Below, piece after piece: positions 8,994 through 18,318 of a stretch of 64,000 nt of DNA (position 1 is the stretch's first letter; each line of letters begins with the position of its first letter). A program made the position numbers and the translations under genes. The stretch is from 20CM-2-65-7 sp963830455 (GTDB taxonomy: Bacteria; Gemmatimonadota; Gemmatimonadetes; Gemmatimonadales; GWC2-71-9). The notes beneath the pieces are model-generated. The model did no database searches and had not been told where the DNA came from. It worked only from the letters and a program-made list of their open reading frames with translations. Where the stretch lies: positions 248,001 through 312,000 of the forward strand of contig CAWHMT010000008.1 of assembly GCA_963830455.1 (NCBI GenBank). The letters are read 5' to 3'.

Positions 8994-9743
8994 ATGGTCG
9001 ACATGCACAAACTTGCACCTTTGGTCACACTCACCATCGCGCTGGTCAGCACCGCGAGCGCGCAGGGGACCGCTCCGCCGCCGCCGCCTCCCGCGTCGGC
9101 CAATTGGCTATTCGGGACGCCGGCGGCGGCGCAGAGTGCGGACAGCGCCGAACCCGTGGATGTGGTTACAGAGCTGTTCAAGGGGATCACCCTCTCGCCC
9201 GCGCAGGCGGCAGCGATCGATTCCATCCGCGAGCGCTACCTCGTTCAGTACCAGGTCTTCACGCCTGGTGTCCGACCGAATGCCGCCCTTCGGCAGCGGG
9301 TGCACGACCTGGTTCGCCGAGAGCTAGCTGAGGCGCGGGCGCTGCTCACGCCGGCGCAACAGCCGGTGTGGGATCTGAACGTCGCCGATATGCTGGCGCG
9401 GCTCGCGTCAGGCATGCCGGAATTGTTTCCCACGATCCCCAAATCAGATGTGTCGACGCCGGTGTTGAGCGGATCGAGCCAGTTGCTCACGGCCCTGCTG
9501 CAGGGCATCGCCCTGACACCGGATCAGCAAGTGAAAGTGGACTCGATCCGTGCGCGCTACCGCGGCCAGGCCCCGGTGGTCCCGCTGGGCACTACGCCGG
9601 ACTCCGCAACGGTTCGCCAGCTCCGCGACCTGTCGCGCCAGACGCTCGACGGCATCCGGTCGTTGCTCTCGCCACAGCAGCAGCAGGTGTGGGATCGCAA
9701 CCTCACCCAGGCATTCACGTCGAACATGCGCGTCGGGCCGTAG
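8994..9743 (+). CDS. Exported protein with two LTxxQ-like repeats
   Basis: A 249-residue secreted, probably periplasmic, helical protein. A signal peptide (VTLTIALVSTASAQ) is followed by a Pro/Ala linker and two copies of a unit of about 85 residues. Each begins with LLQGI(T/A)L(S/T)P.Q...(V/I)DSIR.RY, continues through a RQ(L/R)(R/H)DL.R element, and ends with LL(S/T)P.QQ.VWD(R/L)N. The LTP.QQ units recall the LTxxQ motif of Spy/CpxP periplasmic proteins, but the overall match is loose. ATG 9003 is an alternative start. The next gene codes for a one-repeat paralogue that ends in the same MRVGP, which indicates local duplication. Confidence 0.75.
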   Translation: MVDMHKLAPLVTLTIALVSTASAQGTAPPPPPPASANWLFGTPAAAQSADSAEPVDVVTELFKGITLSPAQAAAIDSIRERYLVQYQVFTPGVRPNAALRQRVHDLVRRELAEARALLTPAQQPVWDLNVADMLARLASGMPELFPTIPKSDVSTPVLSGSSQLLTALLQGIALTPDQQVKVDSIRARYRGQAPVVPLGTTPDSATVRQLRDLSRQTLDGIRSLLSPQQQQVWDRNLTQAFTSNMRVGP

Positions 9744-9809
9744 GTCCCGAGCGTTGGCCCAAGGTGCAATGCCGTCTGCCCCCCGGGGGCCAAGGTTCGA
9801 AGGACACTC

Positions 9810-10196
9810 ATGAAGACCTGGTTCGTTGCTCCGATTGCAGTCACGCTCGCGCTGGTGTCCACTCCCGCGCGCGCGCAGCAGCCTCCCGCCGCCCCACCGG
9901 CAGCACCGGCAGCGGCCAAGCCGACCCCGAGCCCTGTGCTCACGGCGATGCTGCAAGGCATCACCCTGACACCGGCGCAACAGCTCAAGGTGGACTCGAT
10001 ACTCACGTATTTTCGCAACCAGACGCCCCCGCTCCCGCAGGACACCATGCCGGACCCCGCAACGATGCAACGGTTACGCGATCTGACCCAGCAGTCACTC
10101 GACGGCGTCCGGACGGTGCTGACCCGGGAGCAGCAGCAGGTGTGGGATCGCAACGTTGAACAGGTGCGAGCGGGAATCATGCGCGTCGGACCGTAG
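9810..10196 (+). CDS. Exported protein with one LTxxQ-like repeat (paralogue of upstream gene)
   Basis: The 128-residue product has a signal peptide (VTLALVSTPARAQQ), a Pro/Ala linker and a single repeat unit: MLQGITLTPAQQLKVDSI, RLRDLTQQSLDGVRTVLT and EQQQVWDRN. It matches the second repeat of the preceding protein closely, including LDGIRS/LDGVRT and the final MRVGP. It is therefore a duplication product that kept one unit. The preceding gene ends 66 bases upstream on the same strand. The function is unknown; Spy/CpxP-like stress proteins are the nearest named resemblance. Confidence 0.75.
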   Translation: MKTWFVAPIAVTLALVSTPARAQQPPAAPPAAPAAAKPTPSPVLTAMLQGITLTPAQQLKVDSILTYFRNQTPPLPQDTMPDPATMQRLRDLTQQSLDGVRTVLTREQQQVWDRNVEQVRAGIMRVGP

Positions 10197-10206
10197 GGAG
10201 TACCCC

Positions 10207-10758
10207 ATGCGAGTCATCCTCCTCACCGCCGCCGGCATTTCACTCCTCGGTGTGCGTCCGGCGTTCACGCAGCAACCTGCCGCCCCCGCTCCGGCGATGG
10301 CGGCCGCGCCGAGTCCGGCCCAGTCGCTCGGCTTGATCGTCTTTCCGGCTCAGAACCAGACGAAGGAGCAGCAGCTTGCAGACGAGCAGGCGTGCTACGC
10401 CTGGGCGAATCAGCAGACGGGTATCGATCCGGCGAAGGTGAAGGCGAATCCCGACTCTGCGGCGGCCGCCGCTGGAGCAAAGATGGATTCGGCGGCGACC
10501 GGGGCCGCGGTTGGCGGCGCGGCGCGCGGAGCCGTCGGAGGCGCGGCGATCGGGGCGATTGCGGGCGATGCCGGTACGGGCGCGGCTATCGGCGCGGCAG
10601 CCGGCGCGGTCGGGGGCCGGCGGGCGAAGAAGAGGGCCGTGAGCCAGGCCGAGCAGCAGGGTGCCGCGCAGGCCGAGGCGCAGGCTGCTCAGCTCATCGA
10701 CACGTTCAAGAAGGCGATGGTGGCGTGTCTGGAAGGAAAGAGCTACACCGTCCGGTAG
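10207..10758 (+). CDS. Exported glycine-zipper protein
   Basis: A 183-residue protein with an N-terminal export signal (LLTAAGISLLGVRPAFTQQ). It carries the motif FPAQNQTKEQQLADEQACYAWA, found in a widespread family of glycine-zipper envelope proteins, followed by a Gly/Ala-rich helix pair (GAAVGGAARGAVGGAAIGAIAGDAGTG...) with GxxxG spacing able to insert into or pack against membranes. A basic turn (GRRAKKR) and a Gln/Ala-rich helix with MVACLEGKSYTV end the protein. The ATG at 10207 lies 10 bases after the previous stop, so it is likely cotranscribed with the two LTxxQ-like genes. Confidence 0.78.
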   Translation: MRVILLTAAGISLLGVRPAFTQQPAAPAPAMAAAPSPAQSLGLIVFPAQNQTKEQQLADEQACYAWANQQTGIDPAKVKANPDSAAAAAGAKMDSAATGAAVGGAARGAVGGAAIGAIAGDAGTGAAIGAAAGAVGGRRAKKRAVSQAEQQGAAQAEAQAAQLIDTFKKAMVACLEGKSYTVR

Positions 10759-10761
10759 CCG

Positions 10762-11298
10762 CTAGAGAACTTTGTCCTGCAGTACGACGCGGATGATGAG
10801 CGCTGTCATCACGCCCTCACCCGTCACCGGCGTCGCGCCCGCGTTCGTTCCGGTAGCCGCGATGCGCATGTAGACCGTCTCCTGCCGGAAGAGACTATCC
10901 ACAACCCCGCTGATGTCCCCGGAGATGACCACTGGAACGGTCTGCGTGCCGGTGACGTTCGTCGGCGGGATGTTCAGGGCCATCGGAGCGGTGTAGGTCC
11001 CTGCCGAGTCGGATGCAAAGAACAATTGAAAGCCGATCGTGCCAGTTCCGCCGGTATTCTCGAGATTCGCACTTCCCGTCGTGATCCGGACCGAATCGAC
11101 TACCGAGCTGCCAAAGCCGGGCGGCAGACTGATCTTCTGGACGGTAGAGACGGTCGTCGGCGTCGCGGGCGGGATGATGTACGGAATGGTGTCCTTTCCC
11201 GTCCCCTGCATGAAACTGTACACGTCGACGTTGAAGATCGCCCGGCCCTGCCCGCAGGCCGCGACCGTTGCCAGCAGCGCGACAGCTAGACCCTTCAT
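10762..11298 (-). CDS. Small lipoprotein of unknown function
   Basis: A 178-residue protein with the lipoprotein signal LLATVAACGQG. The mature part is rich in Thr, Val and Gly and has the alternating pattern of a beta-sandwich (SVVDSVRITTGSANLENTGG, VPVVISGDISGVVDSL, MTALIIRVVLQ). I do not recognise the family. It lies 11 bases downstream of the larger barrel gene on the same strand, so the two are probably one operon and may form an envelope complex. It converges with the glycine-zipper gene. Confidence 0.7.
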   Translation of the reverse strand: MKGLAVALLATVAACGQGRAIFNVDVYSFMQGTGKDTIPYIIPPATPTTVSTVQKISLPPGFGSSVVDSVRITTGSANLENTGGTGTIGFQLFFASDSAGTYTAPMALNIPPTNVTGTQTVPVVISGDISGVVDSLFRQETVYMRIAATGTNAGATPVTGEGVMTALIIRVVLQDKVL

Positions 11299-11309
11299 AG
11301 TCCGCCCCT

Positions 11310-12722
11310 TTAGTAGACTGAGATCGACGTCGCCAACGTCATGGCGCGCGTATCGCCAAGTGTATTGCTGTGCGTGAACACGCCGGCGTCGAGCCCGAAG
11401 GACCCCATGCGAATGCCGGCGCCAAACCCGAACTGCATCTTCTTGCGCTGATCGCGCGCCACGCCGCCGCGCAGCGCGAACGGACCCCAGCGCTGCTCGG
11501 CACCGACATGGATCACGGTGTGCCGGCCGGCGTTGAAGACGTCGCCGCCCACCGTGGTTCCGGTCCCCATGCGGATCGCCGCGTTGGCGAGATAGGAGAT
11601 CGGCAGTTTCGTTTTCGTCTCGACGTGGTTCGCGGTCGTGGTGACACTGATCGAATCGCCGGCCGCATCGTACTGAATGCGCTGGATCTTGGTATCGGAC
11701 CAGGTCAGCTCGGCGCCGAGATCATTGACGCCGATGCCGACTTCAAATGGACCGGAGATCCACGCGACACCAACATCACCGCCCACCCCTTTGCCGTAGG
11801 GTTTGTTGGACGTCTGCACTCTGTCGTCCAGGAGGACGCCGGGTGCTGCTCCGAAAATCGGATCGCCGACGGTGAAACCGACGGGCCCGACGCCCCGGGC
11901 GTACGTGGCGCCGAGATAGTAGTGCAGCGCTCCGCCGATATAGATCCCGTCGTCGGCGCTCTCCAGCGAGTCGGCGCCGACTGCGCCTTTCCCGTGCGTC
12001 AGGCGCTGAGCAAAACTCAGGGTCGGCATGAACCCCGTCTGCACCACCGCATCCGTGAGAATCCGATACGTGCTGTCGGGCTGCACGGGGACGGTGTCCC
12101 GCAGCACCCGGCGCAGCGCGGTGTCGAGCACAAACTCGATGTCGTAGTTCACAAATCCCATGACGCCGAAGTGGACGCCACCGACGCCAAATCCCAGATC
12201 GAGCAAGCGGCCGTTCATCCCCAGCCCGAATCTCTGCTCGGGGATGAGCACCCGCGTCTGGCCCAGATTCATGATCAGCTGATTCTTGCCGATCGTGAAC
12301 TCGATGTCATTCGTCGGCGTGGGCGCTTGCTTGAGCTGGTAGAACACGGGCGGGTTGAGCACCAGGTTCATCAGCTCGACGGGGTTGAACGCCGCCGAGT
12401 CTGGATTGAACATGGGATCCGTACTCCAGCCGCCGGGCGGGTGATCCTGGAAAAACGTGACGAGTCCCAGCGGAAGAGGGATCGTGGCCTTCGCCTGTCC
12501 CGGACCGCCGCCCGATCGGTTTTTGACGGCGCGATACGCCGGATTGTAGCGGCGTGCGCTGCCGTCACGACCGAGCGACACGCCGGCCATGCCGATCCGC
12601 CGCGCATCGAACGACAACTGCGCGTGGGCCGGCCGCGGCAGGACGAGCGCGAGCGCGGCAACAACCAGAATGACGACTCCAGTACGCAAAACGCACCTCG
12701 AGGCTTGGAAAGGCCGCCACAA
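11310..12722 (-). CDS. Outer-membrane beta-barrel protein (FadL/PorV-like class)
   Basis: The 470-residue product has a signal peptide (VVAALALVLPRPAHAQ) directly followed by LSFDARRIGMAGVSLGRDG, a beginning typical of barrel proteins of the PorV/UPF0164/FadL class. Barrel-like strands run to the end (GGVHFGVMGFVNYDIEFVL, GVGGDVGVAWISGPFEVGIGVNDLG, HVGAEQRWGPFALRGGVARD, GFGAGIRMGSFGLDAGVF), finishing TLATSISVY with a terminal aromatic residue. No exact family could be set. The first in-frame start is a TTG at 12722 without a clear ribosome binding site; a later TTG near 12689 would still keep most of the signal peptide. The small lipoprotein gene follows in the same operon. Confidence 0.72.
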   Translation of the reverse strand: MWRPFQASRCVLRTGVVILVVAALALVLPRPAHAQLSFDARRIGMAGVSLGRDGSARRYNPAYRAVKNRSGGGPGQAKATIPLPLGLVTFFQDHPPGGWSTDPMFNPDSAAFNPVELMNLVLNPPVFYQLKQAPTPTNDIEFTIGKNQLIMNLGQTRVLIPEQRFGLGMNGRLLDLGFGVGGVHFGVMGFVNYDIEFVLDTALRRVLRDTVPVQPDSTYRILTDAVVQTGFMPTLSFAQRLTHGKGAVGADSLESADDGIYIGGALHYYLGATYARGVGPVGFTVGDPIFGAAPGVLLDDRVQTSNKPYGKGVGGDVGVAWISGPFEVGIGVNDLGAELTWSDTKIQRIQYDAAGDSISVTTTANHVETKTKLPISYLANAAIRMGTGTTVGGDVFNAGRHTVIHVGAEQRWGPFALRGGVARDQRKKMQFGFGAGIRMGSFGLDAGVFTHSNTLGDTRAMTLATSISVY

Positions 12723-12784
12723 CTTTGCACATTGTGTTCGATTTTTCCATTCTCTGGTGTGAGGAAGGTCACCCCGAGCGACCT

Positions 12785-15700
12785 TCAGGAAGCCGTTTGG
12801 AGCGTCAGAGTGACCCGTGTCCCTTTGCCGGGTTCACTGTCGAGCGAGATCACGCCTCCCCAGCTCTCCACCAGACGACGCGCAATTGCCAGCCCCAGGC
12901 CGGCGCCGCTCGACGTGGTGGAGAACGTCGGCTCGAACACGCGGGACAGCACGTCCGGTGGGATGCCGCGCCCGTCGTCGGCAACGACCAATTGACCCCC
13001 GCCGGCCGCGATGTGCACCGTGACCCGCGTCGCGTCGGCGTCGCGCGCATTCTCGAGCAGGTTCACCAGCACTTCCTTGACTTCGTCTTTGCGGGCGAGC
13101 GCGGGCGGGGGCGTGCCGTTGCCGGTGCGCACCTCGAACCGCGTGCTGGAACTCAGATCGTACAGCTGCACGACTTCGCGGGCGGTCGCCGCGAGGTCCA
13201 CCGGCTCGAGCGGCAGCTGCTCCGCCGCGGACGGCGCCCCGAATCGGGAGAACGCGCGCGCGATCCCGTCCAGACGGTCGATCTCCGCCAGGATCCGCTC
13301 GGACGTCTCCATGAGCGTCGCTTCGAAACTGGTCGACTGCGCTTTTCCGCGGATGCGCTGCAGATGCTGAATGCCCAACCGAATCGGCGTGAGCGGATTC
13401 TTGATTTCATGCGCCACCTGGCGGGCCATCTCGCCCCACGCCAGCACGCGCGCGGCGCGCGTGAGCGCGGTGGCATCGTCGAGCGCGATCACGCAGCCGT
13501 CGGGTGCCGCGCCCAGCAGCGCGAGCTGGACGCGAATCTGCCGGCCCGCGACCTCGAATTCCCGCTCCTGAATCACGTCGCGATTGGCGGCGATGAACTC
13601 GGCAACGGCCTCCCACGCCGGCGCCCAGGCCGGCGCCGTCGCTTGCGGCAGGACATTGCCGGGCGCGAGCGTCTCCGTCCCTCCCAGCACTAGCTCCGAG
13701 GCACGCGGGTTCGCCATCGTCACCCGCAGTCCATCGTCGACCGCGATCACGCCGGTGGCCACGTTGGCGAGCACGCGTGCGGTCCGGAGCCGGGCTTCTT
13801 CGAGCGCCGCCTGGCTGCGGCGCACATCCGTGGCCATACGATCGAACGCGCTCAGCACGGGCTCGAACTCGCGCGGGGTGCCTGCCGGGAACGCGGGCGG
13901 CACGCTGCCCCGCCCCACCGCGAGCGCCGCTTCGCGCAGCGCGGCGACGGGTTTGGCGAGCCCACGAGCGGCGACGCCGGCGAGATACATCGCTGCCAAG
14001 AGACCGACGACCGTGCCGAGGACGAGCGCGAGCGCGAGATCCTCTTGCTGTTGCCGCACGCTTTCGTCGTCGAGCAACCGCGGCACCGCGAGCACCGCCT
14101 GCTCGCCCGGGGCGCCTGGACCCACGACCCGGTAGCCAATCCGCGTCCTACGACCGGCCGCCCGCGCGTCCGTCGTCAACCCGAGCTCATCCGCGAGCGT
14201 CGCCCGGAACGCCGTGGTGGCGAGGAATGGATCCACGAGTCCTAACTCGGCCAGCACGGGCGACGACGTCCCGACCAACACGCCGCTCCGGTACAGCCAC
14301 AGCTCGGCATCGAGGCGGCGGCCCAGCTCCGCAAGCGACTGACGCACTGCGTCGGGACTCTCGAGGGCAACACGCTCGGCGCCGCCGGCGGCGTCCCGGA
14401 GCGTCTGCCGGATCAAGAGGTCGCCGGCGCGGCGCGATTCGTCGGCGAGCCGCGCAAAGCTCCACGCGGCAAAGCCGAGCACCGGCAGCACGAGAAACAC
14501 GCTGAGCACCGCGATGAGTTGCGCGCGATAGCTCGTCCGCAACGTGGCGATGAGCGTCGCAATCCGTGGTCGCCACCCCTCGGCAATCACCAACCCGAGC
14601 AGCCAGACGCCGGCCAGCACCGCGAGATCGAGAGCAACCACCAGAATGCCGCGGACCATGAGCGCCCATGGTCCGCGCAGGTCCACGCGCAGGTGCACAT
14701 GGCTGGCCCCCTGCGGCAGCTCGATCCGCCGCTCACCACGCGCCGACCACTGCTCTCGGCGCCACAGCAATGCGTCGCTGAAATGGCGTGCGTCCGTCTG
14801 ACTGGGGAGCGAAAGCGTAATGGTGTAGGGCGGCTCGACCGTCGGTTCTCCGCGCAGAAACCTGGCGACGCGATCAGGCGGCAGGTAGCGCGTTCGTGGG
14901 CCGACACCGACGGTCAGGACGGTGCCATTGGTCAGCGGAGCCAGGAGGACATAGTGAATGCCGGGACTCCGCTCCAACCGCTCGACACACGGTCCGTCGG
15001 CGGTCCGCGCGAGCGTCGATAACAGCGCGGGGGGCAGGTCGAGCGATGCCAGCCGCAGCTCGGCGAGCGGCGCGCCGTCGCCACTCCACAGCCCCAGCAT
15101 CGCGGGATAGTCCTCGGCGACGAGCGGCGACGTCGTCCACAGCGCATACAGATCGGCCGCACTGCGCGGCGGCGCGTGCGCGGACGCGGCAACCTGCTGG
15201 CTCAGCCGTTCGAGCAACGCGACGGCGACGGCATCGCCCTCCTGCCCGAGGCGCTGCGCGTCCCGGCTGGCGAGCGCGAGCCGGCCTTCCACCGCGGCAC
15301 CCCATGCCAGCAGCGCGCCTGCGGTCCCCGCGACCACGGCCATGCCGACCAGCGCCCAGCGTCGTGGTGCGGGAAGAATCACCCCGCCGAGCGCGGGTAA
15401 CCACAGAAACGTGTACCACTCCGGCCACGCACCATGGGGGTCCCACAGCCAGAGCCCCCCGATGGCCGCGAGCGCGCCCCACGCACACGCCGCGGGCAGC
15501 GCCCAGGTGATGCGCGTGGGCTCCGTCGAGCCGCGCACTAAGGCCGCCGCCAGCAGGATAATGGCCATTGCCGTCACCGCGAGCGCGGTTTGCCAGGACA
15601 ACCAAAGACTGAGACTCACGCCAGTCGCCGGCGGGGCGATGCCCCGGCCGAAATAGCGCACCACATACGGTGCCAACAGGATGAGCAGTGCCGCGGCCGC

Positions 15701-16825
15701 GATGCCCCACCAGCGGCGCGGCACCCCCCGCCGCCATAACCAGCCGGCGGCGAGCAACAGGAGCACCGCGGCGACGAAGAGCGAGCCGGCGGATGTGCCG
15801 ATCACGCCCGCAATGGGGCGATAAAAGGTCGCGGGTGAAAACCAGGCGGCGGGCCCCATCGGGGCACGTACCAGCGTCCACGCGCCCACCAGGGCCACGG
15901 CCCAGCGACCACGACCGTGCGGGGCTGCGATGAGCAGGAGCACAAGCAGTGCGCCGAGGCCCAGGCGAGCGATCCACGCGGTGCGCGCGATGGCAGAAAG
16001 CTTCGCGTCGCCCTGCGAAGGCGGAATTGTCTGCACCGAGAACAGCGTGTCACCATGCTCGCAACCGCTCGGCGGCGGGCAAATCTCGAACACACTCGAA
16101 TCGCGGGGGCCGAGCCCGGCCGGGAAGAACCGCAGCGAGATATCGTGTTCGCGCGCGAAGGCCGCGGCGATCGAGCGATCGCCGTCGGCGATTTCCGGCG
16201 CCGCCCAGAGGAGGACGTTGCCGACGGCGACCCCACCATGCGTCTGGCGGCGTGCCTCGAGGATCGCGTAGAATGGAGTCATGACCGCTTGCAGCTCGGT
16301 CGTATCCGGCGGGGGCCTTGGCATTATGCGGTGGCGGCCCAGCCAGGCGAGGGGAGGCGCGTTGGGATCAGCGGGGAGTATGGCGACTCCTCGTTCGATC
16401 GCCTGCCTCCCGCCCACATCCTTGCGCAGCTGGTCGAACACCTGCGACCGCGGGAGTGAGGCCGCCGTCGCCGTGCGTTCCGCCAGACGGCGGGCTTCCG
16501 CGATGGCGGCTCCGAGCGCGTGCTGCAGGCCACGCGATGTCGCCGGCACACGCGATTCCCGCAGCGCCGGCCAGCAGCACTCGATGCGCCAGATCCGCAG
16601 CGCGCCGCTCACGAGCACGACACCGAGGATCAAGCTGACCGCCGCCGCGGCGACCGCGACCTTGGACCGCGACGCGCCAGCGAGAGGACGCACGGCGAGC
16701 ACGAACGCGACGAGCCCGGCGACGCCCGCGAGGAGCGCCGAGGCGGGCGCATCGCCGCGCAGCCATTCGGCGCTCGCGAGACTCGCGAGACACCCGGCGA
16801 TTACAACGTGACCTTGCCGCTGCAC
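12785..16825 (-). CDS. Very large NtrY-like membrane sensor histidine kinase
   Basis: At 1346 residues this is far longer than usual sensor kinases. In order: two membrane helices (about 30-75), an extracytoplasmic region to about 285, a block of eight or so helices (290-530), a second extracytoplasmic region, more helices near 725-795, another sensor loop, a helix near 925-950, then HAMP, a PAS-like region (VLANVATGVIAVDDGLRVTMANPRAS), a HisKA domain with MARQVAHEIKNPLTPIRLG (acceptor His1139) and a HATPase_c domain (NLLENARDAD, VADDGRGIP, GLGLAIARRLVESWGG). The HEIKNPLTPI box matches NtrY-type kinases. No response regulator is adjacent, so it is an orphan here. The GTG start at 16825 overlaps the divergent creatininase start by 18 bases. 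Confidence 0.88.
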   Translation of the reverse strand: MQRQGHVVIAGCLASLASAEWLRGDAPASALLAGVAGLVAFVLAVRPLAGASRSKVAVAAAAVSLILGVVLVSGALRIWRIECCWPALRESRVPATSRGLQHALGAAIAEARRLAERTATAASLPRSQVFDQLRKDVGGRQAIERGVAILPADPNAPPLAWLGRHRIMPRPPPDTTELQAVMTPFYAILEARRQTHGGVAVGNVLLWAAPEIADGDRSIAAAFAREHDISLRFFPAGLGPRDSSVFEICPPPSGCEHGDTLFSVQTIPPSQGDAKLSAIARTAWIARLGLGALLVLLLIAAPHGRGRWAVALVGAWTLVRAPMGPAAWFSPATFYRPIAGVIGTSAGSLFVAAVLLLLAAGWLWRRGVPRRWWGIAAAALLILLAPYVVRYFGRGIAPPATGVSLSLWLSWQTALAVTAMAIILLAAALVRGSTEPTRITWALPAACAWGALAAIGGLWLWDPHGAWPEWYTFLWLPALGGVILPAPRRWALVGMAVVAGTAGALLAWGAAVEGRLALASRDAQRLGQEGDAVAVALLERLSQQVAASAHAPPRSAADLYALWTTSPLVAEDYPAMLGLWSGDGAPLAELRLASLDLPPALLSTLARTADGPCVERLERSPGIHYVLLAPLTNGTVLTVGVGPRTRYLPPDRVARFLRGEPTVEPPYTITLSLPSQTDARHFSDALLWRREQWSARGERRIELPQGASHVHLRVDLRGPWALMVRGILVVALDLAVLAGVWLLGLVIAEGWRPRIATLIATLRTSYRAQLIAVLSVFLVLPVLGFAAWSFARLADESRRAGDLLIRQTLRDAAGGAERVALESPDAVRQSLAELGRRLDAELWLYRSGVLVGTSSPVLAELGLVDPFLATTAFRATLADELGLTTDARAAGRRTRIGYRVVGPGAPGEQAVLAVPRLLDDESVRQQQEDLALALVLGTVVGLLAAMYLAGVAARGLAKPVAALREAALAVGRGSVPPAFPAGTPREFEPVLSAFDRMATDVRRSQAALEEARLRTARVLANVATGVIAVDDGLRVTMANPRASELVLGGTETLAPGNVLPQATAPAWAPAWEAVAEFIAANRDVIQEREFEVAGRQIRVQLALLGAAPDGCVIALDDATALTRAARVLAWGEMARQVAHEIKNPLTPIRLGIQHLQRIRGKAQSTSFEATLMETSERILAEIDRLDGIARAFSRFGAPSAAEQLPLEPVDLAATAREVVQLYDLSSSTRFEVRTGNGTPPPALARKDEVKEVLVNLLENARDADATRVTVHIAAGGGQLVVADDGRGIPPDVLSRVFEPTFSTTSSGAGLGLAIARRLVESWGGVISLDSEPGKGTRVTLTLQTAS

Positions 16826-17527
16826 CTGAGTCTTCTCACCCCCGATGCCGTGCGCGCCGCCCTCGCGCGCGACTCACGGCTCCTGGTGCCCGTAGGCACC
16901 TGCGAACAACACGGACCACATCTCCCGCTGGGCTGTGATACACTGATCGTCGAACGGCTGGCCGACGATCTCTCGGCGAGCTTCCAAGTGCTGCGTGCCC
17001 CCACGATTCCGTACGGCGTCAACACGGCAACCAAACGCCCCTACCCCGGCAACGCGACCGTCCGCCGCAAGACGCTGCACCGTTGGATGAACGACCTGCT
17101 CGGCTCCTGGGAGCAGTGCGGCCTCGACACCTTCATTATTCTTACCGCGCACGGGCACGACCCCCACCAGGAGGCCCTCTCGACGCTGCGCACGCGGCGG
17201 GCTCGCGTGCATACGGTCGACATCTTTGACCTCGACTTCACCGGCTATCTCGAGGACCCCGCAGGGCTGGTGCACGGAGGCGAGCTCGATACATCGCTCA
17301 TGCTGCATCTCGCTCCCGAGCTGGTCCGCATGGATCTGGCGCAGGATTACCCCCTCACCGAGCGGCAGGTGGCCCGCTACCGCCGCCGCGCGTCGGGGTC
17401 TGTCCCGCCGCGCTCGCCCGGCTCCGTGGGGCGCCCCACGCTCGCATCGGCCGAAAAGGGCGCACGCCTGTATAAGATGATCCATGATCGTATCGCGACG
17501 CGAGTTTTGGGAGCCGTAGCACCGTGA
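16808..17527 (+). CDS. Creatininase family amidohydrolase
   Basis: A 239-residue member of the creatininase/creatinine amidohydrolase superfamily, metal-dependent hydrolases of cyclic or linear amides. Metal-ligand motifs are intact: PVGTCEQHGPHLPLGCDT (Glu and His, then Asp), ILTAHGHDPHQEA and LVHGGELDTSLML with the late Glu. The GTG at 16808 gives the usual short leader before AVRAALARDSRLLVPVG. Many members act on substrates other than creatinine (for example riboflavin precursors or mycofactocin-type peptides), so no exact substrate is claimed. It is coupled to the next gene by a GTGA overlap and starts within the divergent kinase start region. Confidence 0.87.
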   Translation: MTLPLHLSLLTPDAVRAALARDSRLLVPVGTCEQHGPHLPLGCDTLIVERLADDLSASFQVLRAPTIPYGVNTATKRPYPGNATVRRKTLHRWMNDLLGSWEQCGLDTFIILTAHGHDPHQEALSTLRTRRARVHTVDIFDLDFTGYLEDPAGLVHGGELDTSLMLHLAPELVRMDLAQDYPLTERQVARYRRRASGSVPPRSPGSVGRPTLASAEKGARLYKMIHDRIATRVLGAVAP

Positions 17528-18204
17528 GCACCTGCCTTCTTGTGCTGGCGCTGGTCCAGGCGCTGCCCCGTCCCGGCGGGAGCACCCTCGTGGACGAGGG
17601 CGTGCTCGTCGTCCGCATTGATACGGCAGAGGTGGCCCGAGAATCGTTCCGCCTGAGCCTGGGCCGCCTGTCGCGCGGCGGCGAAGGCTGGACGCTCGCC
17701 ACCACGATCCGCTACGATCGCGCGCGGCCGGTCATCGTGCTCTCCCCGATTCTGGAAGTGAGCAGCGATTCGATGCCTGTCACGCTCCAGTACGACGTGG
17801 CTGATCCACGCCAGCCCGCGCATGTGTACGGCGAGCGGGGCCGGGGCCGGTTCACCGTGCGCTTCGTCGCCAGGGAGACGGAACGGGCGCGCGAGTTCCC
17901 AACCGGCCCGCGTGCCGTCGTGCTCGACGATTCGGTCTTCGCTACGTATCTGTTCGCCGCCTGGCAAGCCCGCACCGAACCCTCCACGCTCACAGCCATC
18001 TTCCCACGATCACTGCGGCGTGAAACGGTCCAGGTGCAGGACCTTGGCCTCGAATCCTCCCCCCGCCAGCCCGACACCCGGCTTCGCCATGTCAGCGTCT
18101 CGTGGAGTTCGGAGACGGTGCACCTGTGGCTGGACGCTGCCGGCCGCCTCATCAGGCTGCAGATCCCTTCTCGCCGTCTTACGGCTGAGCGTCTCGCGGG
18201 TTGA
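17524..18204 (+). CDS. Protein of unknown function, coupled to creatininase-like gene
   Basis: A 226-residue protein starting at a GTG whose last two bases begin the TGA of the preceding gene. The N-terminus is mildly hydrophobic (CLLVLALVQALPRPGG), possibly a signal peptide. The body is beta-rich with repeated R.ESFRLSLGRL, TTIRYDRARPVIVLSP, PVTLQYDV and VHLWLDAAGRLIRLQIPSRRL, the alternating pattern seen in DUF3108/DUF6134-like lipid-handling or envelope proteins. I cannot assign a family. The tight overlap suggests joint expression with the creatininase-like hydrolase. Confidence 0.65.
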   Translation: MSTCLLVLALVQALPRPGGSTLVDEGVLVVRIDTAEVARESFRLSLGRLSRGGEGWTLATTIRYDRARPVIVLSPILEVSSDSMPVTLQYDVADPRQPAHVYGERGRGRFTVRFVARETERAREFPTGPRAVVLDDSVFATYLFAAWQARTEPSTLTAIFPRSLRRETVQVQDLGLESSPRQPDTRLRHVSVSWSSETVHLWLDAAGRLIRLQIPSRRLTAERLAG

Positions 18205-18318
18205 CCTTGAAGTAGGGGTCCTCCTGAATAGGTTCCGTCGCAGGCCGAAACCGCCTCACGCACCCTCGCGTAGGGGGGGCGATTCCGACCTCATGACATA
18301 TCTCTACTAAGGAAGACC

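Noticed and set aside
12565..12750. Small overlapping reading frame at the 5' end of the barrel gene
   Set aside because: Arg/Ala-rich composition, overlaps the signal peptide of a convincing gene and shows no own motif.
18201..18230. Promoter TTGACC with TGAATA for the export operon
   Set aside because: The -35 candidate overlaps the previous stop codon and the -10 match is poor, so it is not reported as a feature.
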